The notes beneath the pieces are model-generated. The model ran no database searches, was not told the DNA's origin, and saw nothing but the letters and a program-made list of their open reading frames with translations. The position numbers and the translations under genes were made by a program. From UBA1738 sp045591565 (GTDB lineage: Bacteria > Bacillota > Clostridia > UBA1381): a DNA stretch of 57,843 nucleotides. The stretch covers positions 1 through 57,843 of the forward strand of contig JAZNTB010000080.1 of NCBI GenBank assembly GCA_045591565.1, read 5' to 3'. Shown one piece after another: positions 7,456 to 17,156 of this stretch (position 1 is its first letter; the number at the start of each line of letters is the position of its first letter).

Positions 7456-9486
7456 TTATTCTTCTGTTGCTTCTTCTGAAGCCTCTTCCTCTGCGATAAA
7501 CTTTTCGATATCAACAGGAACATTCTCCTCGCTAGGGGCTGCCGGAGCAACCTCTTCAACTGCTTCTTCTGCCTTTTCCTCTACAGGAGGAGCAATCAAA
7601 GCTCTGATTGAAAGGCTGATTTTGTTTGTTTCCCAATTGATTTCAACAACCTTAGCCTCAACCTCTTCACCAATTGAAAGAACATCTTCCGGCTTGCCGA
7701 TTCTCTTGTCAGCAATCTGTGAGATGTGGATAAGACCGTCAACATTCGGAATAATCTCAGCAAATGCACCGAAAGGCATCATGCGTACGATTTTACACTT
7801 AACAACATCGCCTACATTGATTTTTTCCTTAGCGATAGCCCAAGGATTGTCCTCAGCCTTCTTGTAGCCTAAAGAAATCTTCTTTGTTTCCTCGTTAATG
7901 TCCTTAATATAAACCTTAAGTACATCGCCCTCTTTAACAACCTCAGACGGATGCTTAATCTTATTCCATGAAAGCTCTGAGATGTGAACAAGGCCGTCAA
8001 CGCCACCGATATCTACGAAAGCGCCAAAGGATGTAAGTGACTTAACAGTGCCTGTGTACTCCTTGCCAACTTCAGCATCTGCCCAGAATTTTTCCATAGC
8101 TGCGTTCTTTTCTTCTTCAAGAAGAACACGAACAGAGCCAACTACGCGCTTTCTTCTGTCATCAATCTCAATAAGTCTGATTTTAACATTTGTATTCAAA
8201 AGTGTTTCAAGATCCTGAACATATCTGAGTGATGCCTGTCTTGCCGGGATGAAGACCTGAGAATCATTTGCAAGCGCAATAACGCCGCCGCGTACAGTCT
8301 TGATAATTTTTGCGTCAAGAACTTCTTTATTCTCGAAAGCTTCCTTCATCTTATTCCAGCTTTCCATCTGGATAAGCTTCTTTCTGGAAAGAACAACCTT
8401 TCCCTCTGCATCGTTAACACCAACAACATAAACCTTGATTGTGTCGCCAGGCTTTACGATATCAGATGCCTTCAAATATGGATCGTCTGAAAGTTGATCG
8501 GTTGCAAGCTGACCATTGTATTTAAATCCGCCAAGGTCTACAATGACCTCAGTGTTGCGTACTTCAACAACTGTTGCGTCAACAATATCTCCATTATTTA
8601 AAGTTTTGCTTTCGTACCTTTCAAAAAGTTCTGCGAAAGACTCTTCGTTTTTGATTTTTTCATCCATCGTTGTAAAAACCTCCTCGATAGTTCGTGCCGG
8701 AGTCGATGCCCCTGCCGTAATCCCTACCTTTTTATTTTTTAAATATATACTTTGAGGAATATCCTCATAAGTTTCAATAAAATATGTTTCAGGGCAAGTT
8801 GTGCTTGCAATCTCATAAAGCTTTCTTGTATTCGAGCTTGCCTTTCCGCCCACTACAAACATCACATCCGACTCTTTAGAAAGGTCGTATGCTTCTTCCT
8901 GTCTATCTTTTGTCGCACTACATATTGTATCAAAAACCACCACTGTTTTGCAAGCATTTTTGACATTTTGTACGATTTGCACAAAAACATTTTTATTTAT
9001 TGTTGTTTGTGCTACAATACATATGGGATTATCTGATAATTCCTCCGGAAAACGGAAGCTTTCATCATAGGTTATAATCGCCGAATCATCGCACCATCCG
9101 TTAATTCCGACCACTTCGGGATGATTTTCGTTTCCGACAATCAGGATAGTGTATCCCTTTTCATAATGCTCTCTTACAATTTTATGGATTTTCTTAACAA
9201 ACGGGCAGGTAAGGTCGATGTACTCCCTGCCTGAAAGCTCGTCAAAAACGGCTTTTTTTACGCCGTGAGTCCGTATAACAACTGCCGTATCCATCGGGAT
9301 TTGAGCAACCGATTCATATGCTCTTACGCCCTTTCTTTCAAGGTCCTCCACCACCTGCGCATTATGAATAATAGGACCCAGTGTCGCAATTTTCATATTG
9401 CCGGCATCCACCGTTTCGTAAACCCTATCCACAGCCCTTTTTACGCCATAGCAAAATCCTGCCGTTTTTGCAATCTTTATGCTCAT
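7456..9486 (-). CDS. ispH-rpsA: Bifunctional 4-hydroxy-3-methylbut-2-enyl diphosphate reductase / ribosomal S1-like protein
   Basis: Fusion protein of 676 aa. Residues 1-280 are IspH (LytB), the [4Fe-4S] enzyme of the last step of the non-mevalonate isoprenoid pathway, with cluster cysteines in GFCYGVKRAV (Cys12), DLTCPFVKKIH and DTICSATKDRQ. Residues about 295-640 are four S1 RNA-binding repeats; repeats 3 and 4 keep the clear SFGAFVDIGGVDGLVHISEL and PFGAFAEI...GLIHIS patterns. The acidic Glu/Ala-rich end has no fold. This fusion is a known feature of Clostridia and replaces a separate rpsA. ATG 9486 overlaps the plsC stop (ATGA), so it is translationally coupled as the last gene of the operon. 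Confidence 0.95.
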   Translation of the reverse strand: MSIKIAKTAGFCYGVKRAVDRVYETVDAGNMKIATLGPIIHNAQVVEDLERKGVRAYESVAQIPMDTAVVIRTHGVKKAVFDELSGREYIDLTCPFVKKIHKIVREHYEKGYTILIVGNENHPEVVGINGWCDDSAIITYDESFRFPEELSDNPICIVAQTTINKNVFVQIVQNVKNACKTVVVFDTICSATKDRQEEAYDLSKESDVMFVVGGKASSNTRKLYEIASTTCPETYFIETYEDIPQSIYLKNKKVGITAGASTPARTIEEVFTTMDEKIKNEESFAELFERYESKTLNNGDIVDATVVEVRNTEVIVDLGGFKYNGQLATDQLSDDPYLKASDIVKPGDTIKVYVVGVNDAEGKVVLSRKKLIQMESWNKMKEAFENKEVLDAKIIKTVRGGVIALANDSQVFIPARQASLRYVQDLETLLNTNVKIRLIEIDDRRKRVVGSVRVLLEEEKNAAMEKFWADAEVGKEYTGTVKSLTSFGAFVDIGGVDGLVHISELSWNKIKHPSEVVKEGDVLKVYIKDINEETKKISLGYKKAEDNPWAIAKEKINVGDVVKCKIVRMMPFGAFAEIIPNVDGLIHISQIADKRIGKPEDVLSIGEEVEAKVVEINWETNKISLSIRALIAPPVEEKAEEAVEEVAPAAPSEENVPVDIEKFIAEEEASEEATEE

Positions 9487-10079
9487 TTCAAAGCCTCCGC
9501 AGCACTATTTAAGGAATAGATTTTATCCATCACTGAATTGGCAAGCTCCTGTAGCTTTTCCATCGACAGCTTTTCGTCGTAGTACTCATCAAAATATATC
9601 GGCTCGCCATATGTAACAGTTATTTTGCCCATCCAGCGGTATTTACCGCTTATAAGAACCGGAACAACCGGAACTCTCGCCTTTGTTGCAAGCATTGTCA
9701 CTCCCGGCTTGGCATCTACCTTTTCGCCTTCCGATACGCGCTTTCCTTCCGGAAACATAACCATCGTTCTTTCAGCCTTCAAAATAGATAGTGCCGTTTT
9801 AATTGCCCCGATATCACCTTTTCCGCGATGTACCGGAAAAGCGCCTAACTTCTTTAAGACAAACCCAAATGGCTTAAACTTGAACAATTCACTCTTTGCC
9901 ATGAATGCGATATTCTTTGGTGCTCCCAATGCAACCAACAAAGGATCCCAGTTGCTTTTATGATTACCGGCTAAAATAGCACCCTTTTCACTTATAATAT
10001 TCTTTTTTCCAACTATTTTTATTCTGAAAACAAAAAGGAGGAAAACTCGTATAATAAACTTCACCCACGACAGCATCAT
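9483..10079 (-). CDS. plsC: 1-acyl-sn-glycerol-3-phosphate acyltransferase
   Basis: Membrane-associated acyltransferase (198 aa) that makes phosphatidic acid from lysophosphatidic acid. It has an N-terminal hydrophobic helix, the HxxxxD motif in GNHKSNWDP, the acceptor-binding FPEGKR motif and a VPVVPV segment, at normal family length. The frame is open to 10115, but AAAGGAGG lies 7 bases before the ATG at 10079, which overlaps the cmk stop codon. The order cmk-plsC-ispH-rpsA is conserved in Clostridia and links membrane lipid and isoprenoid supply to translation. Confidence 0.93.
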   Translation of the reverse strand: MMLSWVKFIIRVFLLFVFRIKIVGKKNIISEKGAILAGNHKSNWDPLLVALGAPKNIAFMAKSELFKFKPFGFVLKKLGAFPVHRGKGDIGAIKTALSILKAERTMVMFPEGKRVSEGEKVDAKPGVTMLATKARVPVVPVLISGKYRWMGKITVTYGEPIYFDEYYDEKLSMEKLQELANSVMDKIYSLNSAAEALK

Positions 10080-10741
10080 CACATTGCCTCCTTTATCATT
10101 TTCGTAACAGCGCAAATAACCTCATCCATCGTCATATCGGATGTGTCCACCAAGGTTGCATCCTCCGCCTGCCTGAGCGGAGCAAATTTGCGTTGCGAAT
10201 CGTTTTTATCACGGTATATAATATCTCTTTTTACCGATTCAAGGTCTGCCTCCGTACCCTTTTGTATAAGCTCGGCGAATCTTCGCCTTGCGCGTTCCTC
10301 CACTGACGCAGTTAAGAATATTTTAACCTCCGCATCCGGAAGAACATATGTTCCTATATCTCTGCCATCCATTATAACCGATGTTTTTTCTGCAAGCTTT
10401 CGCTGCAACTCCACAAGCTTTAAGCGTACTGCAGGAATTACAGCCACATTCGATGCGCCGATGCTGGCATCTGCCTCACGAATCCGTTTTGACACATCCT
10501 TTTGACAGAGCAAAATTCTCTGCCCTTCCTCACCATACTCAATATCAATCTGTATTTTATCAAGCACATCTTTTGAAAATGCCTCTTCCTTTATCTCTAT
10601 ACCATTTTCAATAGCATATACTGCAACAGCACGATACATGGCGCCTGTGTCTATATATACAAATCCAAGCTTTTCTGCAACTGCCCGTGCAATAGAGCTT
10701 TTTCCCGCTCCTGCCGGTCCGTCGATTGCAACCTTAATCAT
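10079..10741 (-). CDS. cmk: Cytidylate kinase
   Basis: CMP/dCMP kinase of 220 aa, feeding the pyrimidine nucleotide pool. It shows the P-loop DGPAGAGKSS, the substrate motif YIDTGAMYRA, DGRDIGT, and the lid arginines in ASVEERARRR. The ribosome binding site AAAAGGGG precedes ATG 10741. It follows the flavoprotein gene by 14 bases and overlaps plsC, so it is within the operon. Confidence 0.96.
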   Translation of the reverse strand: MIKVAIDGPAGAGKSSIARAVAEKLGFVYIDTGAMYRAVAVYAIENGIEIKEEAFSKDVLDKIQIDIEYGEEGQRILLCQKDVSKRIREADASIGASNVAVIPAVRLKLVELQRKLAEKTSVIMDGRDIGTYVLPDAEVKIFLTASVEERARRRFAELIQKGTEADLESVKRDIIYRDKNDSQRKFAPLRQAEDATLVDTSDMTMDEVICAVTKMIKEAM

Positions 10742-10755
10742 AATTTTCCCCTTTT

Positions 10756-11976
10756 CTATGCATTTTCTCCTGCCAAGAAGCCTGTGGAGAATGCAATCTG
10801 TAAATTAAATCCGCCGGTGTATGCATCAACATCTATTACCTCACCGGCAAAATACAAGCCTTCTATCAGCTTTGACTCCATTGTTGACGGATTTATTTCG
10901 GATACCTTGACTCCGCCCGAGGTTATTATCGCTTCACTTATAGGGCGTGTACCAGAAATACTCAAGGTCAGGTTTTTTATCGTCTCTCCAAGAGCCTGCC
11001 GCTCCTTTTTTGTGATATTGCATACCTCTTTATGCATATCAAGTCCCGCAACTTTTATTATAACAGGAATCAGCGCTTTAGGCAATAGTTCATCCAAAGA
11101 ATTTTGTAAATGTTTTTTCCCTGCCTTTTCAAAATCCCTGCATATCCGCTTATCAAGCTGTTCTGCGTCAAGCGCCGGCTTTAAGTCTATAACAAGCTTC
11201 GCATTCTTTGCTTTTTTCAAGTGGCATGATGCTGAAAGAACAATCGGTCCCGACACCCCGAAGTGGGTGAAAAGCATTTCACCGAAATCAGAAAATATCT
11301 TCTTCCCATTTTCGTCAGCAAGAGTAATTTCAACATTTTTAAGTGAAAGCCCCATAACCTCCGAAACCCACTTCTCCTTTGTTTCCAGCGGAACAAGGGA
11401 TGGCTTTGGAGTAATTACGGTATGTCCGACGCTTTGGGCAAACCGGTATCCGTCACCGGTTGAACCGGTAAGTGGATAGGACACTCCGCCGGTTGCTATA
11501 ATTACGCTGTCGGCAGGAATTTCCCCTTTAGTGGTTTTCACTCCCAAAACCTTTCCCGATTCTACAAGGATTCCGGTAACCTTATCCTTTACGAGCTTTA
11601 CATTTTTCCTAAGTGCATACCTCTTTAATGCATCAACTACATCCTTTGAATTATCACTTTCCGGAAATACACGACCGCCTCTTTCAACCTTGGTCGCAAC
11701 GCCAAGCGAGTTTATAAGAGCGATAAGGTCTTCATTTGTAAAGCTGTAAAGTGCACTGTATAAAAAACGGCTGTTTGTAGGGATGTTCTGCATAATTTCT
11801 TCAATGTCGGCAATATTTGTGATATTACATCTGCCCTTGCCGGTAATTCTGAGCTTTTTCCCCAAAAAGTCGTTCTTTTCAATGAGTATAACCCTTTTCA
11901 CGCGTTCGGCAAGTCTGCCGCAGGCTATCATTCCTGCGGGTCCTCCGCCTATTACTACAACCGTCTTATCTGTCAT
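10756..11976 (-). CDS. BaiN/HI0933-family flavoprotein (NAD(P)/FAD-dependent oxidoreductase)
   Basis: Flavoprotein of 406 aa. N-terminal Rossmann motif VVIGGGPAGMIACGRLAE, the family signature KKLRITGKGRCNITN, the ATGGVSYPLTGSTGDGY segment and the C-terminal AGEVIDVDAYTGGFNLQIA pattern place it in the HI0933 family (YhiN, BaiN). BaiN reduces bile-acid intermediates in some Clostridium, but most family members sit in conserved operons beside cmk/plsC and have no proven substrate, so that name should not be read as a function. ATG overlaps the end of the RpiR gene (ATGA). Confidence 0.9.
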   Translation of the reverse strand: MTDKTVVVIGGGPAGMIACGRLAERVKRVILIEKNDFLGKKLRITGKGRCNITNIADIEEIMQNIPTNSRFLYSALYSFTNEDLIALINSLGVATKVERGGRVFPESDNSKDVVDALKRYALRKNVKLVKDKVTGILVESGKVLGVKTTKGEIPADSVIIATGGVSYPLTGSTGDGYRFAQSVGHTVITPKPSLVPLETKEKWVSEVMGLSLKNVEITLADENGKKIFSDFGEMLFTHFGVSGPIVLSASCHLKKAKNAKLVIDLKPALDAEQLDKRICRDFEKAGKKHLQNSLDELLPKALIPVIIKVAGLDMHKEVCNITKKERQALGETIKNLTLSISGTRPISEAIITSGGVKVSEINPSTMESKLIEGLYFAGEVIDVDAYTGGFNLQIAFSTGFLAGENA

Positions 11977-12827
11977 TTTTTATCATATACCTCGTATTCG
12001 TCCCATATCTGTTCAAGCTTTTCAAGATTGGATTGCATTTTTTCTCTGTTACTCATACCTACCGCCACGATGAGTGCATTAATCACGCTGAGCGGTGCCG
12101 TTAATGAGTCCACAAAGGATGTGGCGTCACTTTCCGCTATAAGGCACAGCTCGGACTCTGTAACAACCGGAGAATCAACGCTGTCGGTAATTCCAATAAC
12201 GGTAGCACCATTTTTTTTGGCATAACGCAGCGCCTTTATGGTATTTTTCGAGTATCTCGGGAAGCTGATGCCGATTACAACATCCCCTTTCCCCACATTC
12301 AAAATCTGCTCAAAAAGGTCATCGCCACCCGTTGTCTTTATAAGACATACATTATCAAATATAAGGTGCAGATAAAACCCCGCAAACTCCGCAAGTGCTG
12401 CCGAGCTTCGTACACCTGTAACATATACCTTTTTAGCCGACGAAATCGCCTCTGCCGCGCGTTCAAACTGAGTTCTGTCAATCCTTTCCATCGTCTTTTC
12501 AATATAGCCTATGTCCGACTTCAATATGCTGTCCAAGATATCTCTGCTGCCTATCTTTTCATAGGCAAGCTCCATGCGCTGAACAGAGGTCAGTTTCGAT
12601 TTGACAAAGCTTTGAAGCTCTCGCTGAAGTGCCGGATATCCGTCAAAGCCCAGCTCGCAGGCAAATCGTACCACCGTAGATTCGCTCACGCCGGTTTTTT
12701 CCGACAGCTTTGCCGCCGTCATATATGCTGCTTTTTCGCTGTTTTCCATAATATATGCGGCAATGATTTTCTGGCTTTTACTAAAGCTGCTGTTTTCATT
12801 TTTTATCGCGCGTATAATATCATTCAT
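11973..12827 (-). CDS. MurR/RpiR-family transcriptional regulator
   Basis: Regulator of 284 aa with an N-terminal HTH_6 domain (residues about 1-75, with SEKTGVSESTVVRFACELGF as recognition region) and a C-terminal SIS sugar-phosphate-binding domain (about 120-250, VYVTGVRSSAALAEF). Family members sense sugar phosphates such as MurNAc-6-phosphate. Its ATG overlaps the stop of the upstream solute-binding lipoprotein gene (TGATG) and it overlaps the flavoprotein gene downstream, so it is fully embedded in the operon. With PgeF and a peptide-binding lipoprotein beside it, control of muropeptide recovery is a reasonable guess, not shown. Confidence 0.9.
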   Translation of the reverse strand: MNDIIRAIKNENSSFSKSQKIIAAYIMENSEKAAYMTAAKLSEKTGVSESTVVRFACELGFDGYPALQRELQSFVKSKLTSVQRMELAYEKIGSRDILDSILKSDIGYIEKTMERIDRTQFERAAEAISSAKKVYVTGVRSSAALAEFAGFYLHLIFDNVCLIKTTGGDDLFEQILNVGKGDVVIGISFPRYSKNTIKALRYAKKNGATVIGITDSVDSPVVTESELCLIAESDATSFVDSLTAPLSVINALIVAVGMSNREKMQSNLEKLEQIWDEYEVYDKK

Positions 12828-14398
12828 CAGTCTTGCTCCCCTGTTTTTTCCTTTCCGTCCTTATCATAGAAATACCACTTTTCTATGCCGTTATAAGGGC
12901 TTGTAACACTCGGTTTTTGAGTTCCCGAAACATATGTTCCGAAAATCACCCTCTCCGTCTTGAAATAAAGCGGAATGTACGGAGGAGATGTGTAGAAATT
13001 ACGCATATACTCGCTTATTCCAGCTTTGTATATTTCTTTATCCGTAACACCATAAAGCCTTGACATCTCACCATTTAAGGCGGTTGTGTCAAAGTTAAAG
13101 TAATTATCCTGACTCTCAAGCATCGCAGACGGGTTATGATTAGGCTGAACCTCTGTTTCACCGACAAAAATATCAAAATTATCAGCCGATATTCTTGCTA
13201 TATAATCTGCATATGAAGTCTTTTCAACAGAAATTAAAAATCCCGATGCGCGAAGGCTGTCTGCCACGCTGTCTGCCAGTGCGATGCGCTGAGGGTTGTC
13301 CTCATTTACCAAAAGTCTTAGCGAAAGCGGGGATGCGTCCTTATAATACACGCCACCCTCTTTTACATATCCCTCTCTCACAATCAGGCTTTCAGCATAA
13401 TCCTGCGTAAGCTCAGGTGTTGCCGTGTCCTGATACGCCCATGACGCGGGATTTATGGCAAGAGCTGCCGCCATGCCGTGTCCGTACGCATCCTGCTCAA
13501 GAATTTTCTTCCTGTCCAAAAGCCCGCCTATCGCACGCCTTATATTTGCAGAAGCAAGCGCCGGACTTGCCGCATTAAACCCTAAAAACACCATATTATC
13601 CGAAACGATTTCCTCTGTCCGTGAGTTTGTTTTAGGGGACGCTTCCGACAGCTGATCCGAGGTTATTGCATCAAGCTCGTTAACATTGAAAGCCTCGGTT
13701 ACCGCTGCCGCATCCTTTAATATCTTTACTAAAACCTTCTTTTTTGAAACCTCTCCTTCGTGCCACGCCGAATTCGGCGCAAGCACGATTTCCGTTCCGC
13801 CCATAGACTCGAACTTATATGGGCCTGTACCTATCGGTGTAAAGCCTTTATCGGTAAGATACGGAGTCCGTGACGATATTACCGGAAAGGTCAACAGGTA
13901 CGCCGGATTGGTTTCCGGACCTTGGAAGGTAATTATCACCTGAGATTTTCCGGTTGCAGTAAAGCTGCTTATCTTATTTATAATCTTTGTATAAAGTCCG
14001 CCTGCTGTGCTCATCTTGCTTAATGTATAAACAACATCGTCTGCCGTAAAATTAGTTCCGTCCTGCCATTTTACTCCATCCTTTAGGTTTACTGTTATGC
14101 TCATTCCGTCCTCAGAAAGAGTATAACCGCTTGCAAGAACCGGCTCTGCAGTCATTTCCTCGCCTATCTTAAACAGGGGTTCGTAGACAATATTCATTAT
14201 TTTCTGTACGCTTTTAGACTTGGTTGCTATCGGGTTTAAAGTATCTATTCCATAGATTCCCAGCTTAATATCAGTGGTATCTTCTACCACTACAAGCTCT
14301 CCACTTTCAACGCTTCCCGGTCCTTTTTCTCTGCCGCAAGCACCAAGTCCTACCGCAAGCGAAAGCACAAGCGTTAATAAAACTATCTTCCTTGACAT
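12827..14398 (-). CDS. Extracellular solute-binding lipoprotein, family 5 (OppA/DppA-like)
   Basis: Lipoprotein of 523 aa with lipobox GLGAC (Cys21) and the SBP_bac_5 fold: early DTLNPIATKSKSVQKIMNIV segment, KDGVKWQDGTNFTADDVVYT and GTGPYKFE motifs. Family members deliver peptides, muropeptides, nickel or sugars to ABC importers. No permease or ATPase gene is nearby, so it is an orphan receptor that would share a transporter encoded elsewhere. It follows pgeF by 18 bases and overlaps the RpiR gene. The context (PgeF, RpiR) hints at cell-wall peptides as ligand. Confidence 0.9.
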   Translation of the reverse strand: MSRKIVLLTLVLSLAVGLGACGREKGPGSVESGELVVVEDTTDIKLGIYGIDTLNPIATKSKSVQKIMNIVYEPLFKIGEEMTAEPVLASGYTLSEDGMSITVNLKDGVKWQDGTNFTADDVVYTLSKMSTAGGLYTKIINKISSFTATGKSQVIITFQGPETNPAYLLTFPVISSRTPYLTDKGFTPIGTGPYKFESMGGTEIVLAPNSAWHEGEVSKKKVLVKILKDAAAVTEAFNVNELDAITSDQLSEASPKTNSRTEEIVSDNMVFLGFNAASPALASANIRRAIGGLLDRKKILEQDAYGHGMAAALAINPASWAYQDTATPELTQDYAESLIVREGYVKEGGVYYKDASPLSLRLLVNEDNPQRIALADSVADSLRASGFLISVEKTSYADYIARISADNFDIFVGETEVQPNHNPSAMLESQDNYFNFDTTALNGEMSRLYGVTDKEIYKAGISEYMRNFYTSPPYIPLYFKTERVIFGTYVSGTQKPSVTSPYNGIEKWYFYDKDGKEKTGEQD

Positions 14399-14416
14399 AA
14401 ATTTCCCTCTCTGCGT

Positions 14417-15217
14417 TTATTTAAGCTCCATTATTGCCGCCATAACTCCTCGTTTGCCGGCAGTTTTTCGGTGAGAGAACAGCATATCGCTGTTGCAGTA
14501 TGTGCAGATATCCGCACCGATAATATTCCTTTTTAAAACACCGCACTCTGCAAGCTGCTTTTCTATTGCTTTCTGCATATTTACATGATATTTTTCATGC
14601 TTTTCCAGAACTTCTTCGCCAAATTCCTTCAAAAACACCTCTGCCACTTCATCGCCTACCTCAAAATGACAGACGCCTATTGAAGGGCCTATTGCCACAA
14701 GGATATTCTCAGGACTTGATGAAAATTCCTTTCGCATTTCAAGTACGGTTTTTTGGCATATTCTGCCTGCTGTTCCTTTCCAACCCGAATGGCATAGTGC
14801 AATCGCCTTATTTTCAGTATCGAGCAAAAAAACCGGAACACAATCTGCCGCAAATACTGCAAGCGGAACACCGGACACATCCGTCATAAGTGCATCCACG
14901 CCGTCTTCAAACCTCTGAGGCCTTATTATTCCGTTTCCGCGGTCCTCTTTCCCTACTCTACATATTGTACACCCGTGAACCTGATTTGAAAAGACCAAAT
15001 CCTCAAAATTTACATCTATTTCATCACATATAATTTTGTAATTTTTTAAAATATTTTCCTTTTTGTCATCACAATTCATCCTGAGATTAAGACTTTTATA
15101 CTCATTTTGGCTGACTCCGCCGTGTCTGGTTGTAAAACAATGCTTTACAAGTCCCGTTCTCTCAAACTCATCTATCGTATAATACTTCAAATCTCCGTTT
15201 TGTTTAAGACTGAACAT
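14417..15217 (-). CDS. pgeF: Peptidoglycan editing factor PgeF (YfiH/DUF152, multicopper-polyphenol-oxidase fold)
   Basis: Cytosolic protein of 266 aa in the YfiH family. The metal/active-site residues are visible: His in NQVHGCTICRVG, Cys in AADCVPVFLLD, His in ALCHSGWKGTAGR, and the IGPSIGVCHFEVGDEV segment. E. coli PgeF removes wrongly incorporated amino acids from UDP-MurNAc precursors; relatives have also been assigned purine nucleosidase and laccase activities. The start at 15217 follows GAGGAG by 7 bases and overlaps the end of uvrC by 14 bases; the longer frame has no such site. Confidence 0.93.
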   Translation of the reverse strand: MFSLKQNGDLKYYTIDEFERTGLVKHCFTTRHGGVSQNEYKSLNLRMNCDDKKENILKNYKIICDEIDVNFEDLVFSNQVHGCTICRVGKEDRGNGIIRPQRFEDGVDALMTDVSGVPLAVFAADCVPVFLLDTENKAIALCHSGWKGTAGRICQKTVLEMRKEFSSSPENILVAIGPSIGVCHFEVGDEVAEVFLKEFGEEVLEKHEKYHVNMQKAIEKQLAECGVLKRNIIGADICTYCNSDMLFSHRKTAGKRGVMAAIMELK

Positions 15218-17090
15218 TCCTTTTCTCCTCAAAATACTGATAAACTGCCTCTGCCGCCCGTTTGTCTACTGCCGCAAGAAGCTCTTGCCTGGATGCCTCT
15301 TTGATTTTCTCAACCGATCCGAAATGCTTCAAAAGCGCCGCCTTTTTCACTGCGCCTATTCCCTTTATATCATCAAGCTCGGATTTTACCAAATTCTTGT
15401 TCCTGAGCTTCCTGTGATACCCTATTGCACTCCTGTGAACCTCATCCTGAACCTTTGTTATGAACTTGAAAACACTGTCCATCGGCGACAGCTCAATCTC
15501 TCCGTTTTGCGAAACAAGTCCGCGTGTTCTGTGACGGGAATCCTTTACCATTCCGTATACAGGTATATCGCTGTCGGTTGCTTCTATTATTTCCATAACA
15601 GCAGAAAGCTGTCCCTTACCGCCGTCTAAGAAAATCAAATCAGGAAGCGGTAAAAACTTCGCATCCTCTGCAGTAAGCGCTCCTTTGGCGATATTTTCTT
15701 CCTCTTCCTTCGCATGGCGCAGACGACGGTAAATAACCTCCTGCATTGCAAGAAAATCGTTGGCTCCTTCAAAGGACTTTATCTTGAAATGCCTGTAATC
15801 CTTCTTCGACGGCTTACCGTTTACAAAAACAACCATAGATGCAACATTATCGCTGCCCGAAATATTTGAAATGTCGTACGACTCAATTCTTTCGGGAATT
15901 TTTTCCATACTCAGCTTTTTCGCAATTTCGTGTGAAATTTTGTTTTTGCTCTCGCCGTACTTTATATTGTTTACGCGGTAGTTTTCCGCCGATATCTCTG
16001 CATTTTTATGCACCATCATAGTAAGCTTTTTCTTTTCGCCCTTTTGCGGCGACACGATGCTTACCCTGCTGCCTCTTTTTTCGCTAAGCCAAGCGGAAAT
16101 AACCTCGGCATCGGTTATTTTGTGTCCGGTCAGAATTTCCTTAGGCACGCTCTCGCGTGAGCTGTAAAACTGCTCTATGAAACCTGCTAACACCTCGCCG
16201 TCCTCGGTATCTCCCGTGCCGTCAATCCTGTAATCCGAATGTCCGGTTATTTTACCCGAACGCACAAAGAACACCTCTACAAATGTTTTTTCGCCAAGCC
16301 TTGCCGATGCGATAATGTCCATATCGGTCTGGTGTCCTGTATTTATTATCTTCTGCTTTTCTTCAAATCGCTTAATGGCTTCAATTTTATCACGAAGTGC
16401 TGCCGCTTTTTCGAACTCTGTATTTTTTGATGCCTCAATCATTTTTTCGTGCATTTCGTCCTGAAGCTCTTTGTGGTTACCCTCCAAAAAGGAACAAATG
16501 TCAAAAAATACCTGTCGGTACTCATCCCTTGTAACCTTGCCCTCAATACAAGGCGCAAAGCAGTTGTTTATGTGATAGTTAAGGCATGGCCTGCCCTTTC
16601 CGATATCCTCCGGAAACTTACGGCTACAAAGAGGCGGCTTGAAAATTTTCTGCACTATCTCAAGCGTACCGCGAACCGGCTGCATTCCTGAATACGGCCC
16701 GAAATATTTCGCTCCGTCTTTTTTCAGGGTTCTGGACATAAAGACCTTAGGATACTCCTCATTTATCGAAACCTTTATATACGGATACTGCTTATCGTCC
16801 TTTAATAATATATTATATTTAGGGCGATGCTTTTTTATAAGGTTACACTCAAGCACCAGCGCCTCTATTTCAGAATCGGTCACTATATACTCAAACCACG
16901 CAATATTTTCCACCATAGCAATAACCTTTGGCGAGTGGTTTTTTCTGCTGCCAAAGTATTGCCTTACGCGGTTTTTAAGGATTTTTGCCTTGCCGACATA
17001 AATTATTTCATCATTTGCGGCATGCATTATATACACTCCCGGAAGCTCGGGAAGGTTTTTTAGCTCTTCTTCTAAATTAAACATACTCAT
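15204..17090 (-). CDS. uvrC: Excinuclease ABC subunit C
   Basis: Nucleotide-excision repair nuclease of 628 aa that makes both cuts around a lesion marked by UvrAB. Parts in order: GIY-YIG domain (PGVYIMHAANDEIIYVGKAK), cysteine cluster near 160-185, UVR helix (about 205-240), RNase H-like 5' nuclease (SYDISNISGSDNV ... FLDGGKGQLSAV) and C-terminal helix-hairpin-helix (LDDIKGIGAVKKAALLKHFG). An internal ATG at 17084 is the alternative start; neither has a strong ribosome binding site. It begins 18 bases after the ptsH terminator and heads the long operon down to ispH-rpsA. Confidence 0.96.
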   Translation of the reverse strand: MSMFNLEEELKNLPELPGVYIMHAANDEIIYVGKAKILKNRVRQYFGSRKNHSPKVIAMVENIAWFEYIVTDSEIEALVLECNLIKKHRPKYNILLKDDKQYPYIKVSINEEYPKVFMSRTLKKDGAKYFGPYSGMQPVRGTLEIVQKIFKPPLCSRKFPEDIGKGRPCLNYHINNCFAPCIEGKVTRDEYRQVFFDICSFLEGNHKELQDEMHEKMIEASKNTEFEKAAALRDKIEAIKRFEEKQKIINTGHQTDMDIIASARLGEKTFVEVFFVRSGKITGHSDYRIDGTGDTEDGEVLAGFIEQFYSSRESVPKEILTGHKITDAEVISAWLSEKRGSRVSIVSPQKGEKKKLTMMVHKNAEISAENYRVNNIKYGESKNKISHEIAKKLSMEKIPERIESYDISNISGSDNVASMVVFVNGKPSKKDYRHFKIKSFEGANDFLAMQEVIYRRLRHAKEEEENIAKGALTAEDAKFLPLPDLIFLDGGKGQLSAVMEIIEATDSDIPVYGMVKDSRHRTRGLVSQNGEIELSPMDSVFKFITKVQDEVHRSAIGYHRKLRNKNLVKSELDDIKGIGAVKKAALLKHFGSVEKIKEASRQELLAAVDKRAAEAVYQYFEEKRNVQS

Positions 17091-17107
17091 TATTCTCTTA
17101 AATTGAA

Positions 17108-17139
17108 AAATAACTCCGCCAAAAGCAGCAGAGTTATTT
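17108..17139 (-). terminator. Terminator of ptsH
   Basis: Minus strand: AAATAACTC pairs with GAGTTATTT around a 14-base loop and ends in TTTTT. It lies 18 bases after the ptsH stop and just before uvrC, so uvrC either depends on readthrough or on a promoter not recognised here. Confidence 0.7.
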
Positions 17140-17156
17140 ACGACATCATTGCAAAA

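Noticed and set aside
12366..12869. Plus-strand open frame opposite the RpiR gene
   Set aside because: Antisense to a confident regulator gene; basic, low-complexity translation and no ribosome binding site.
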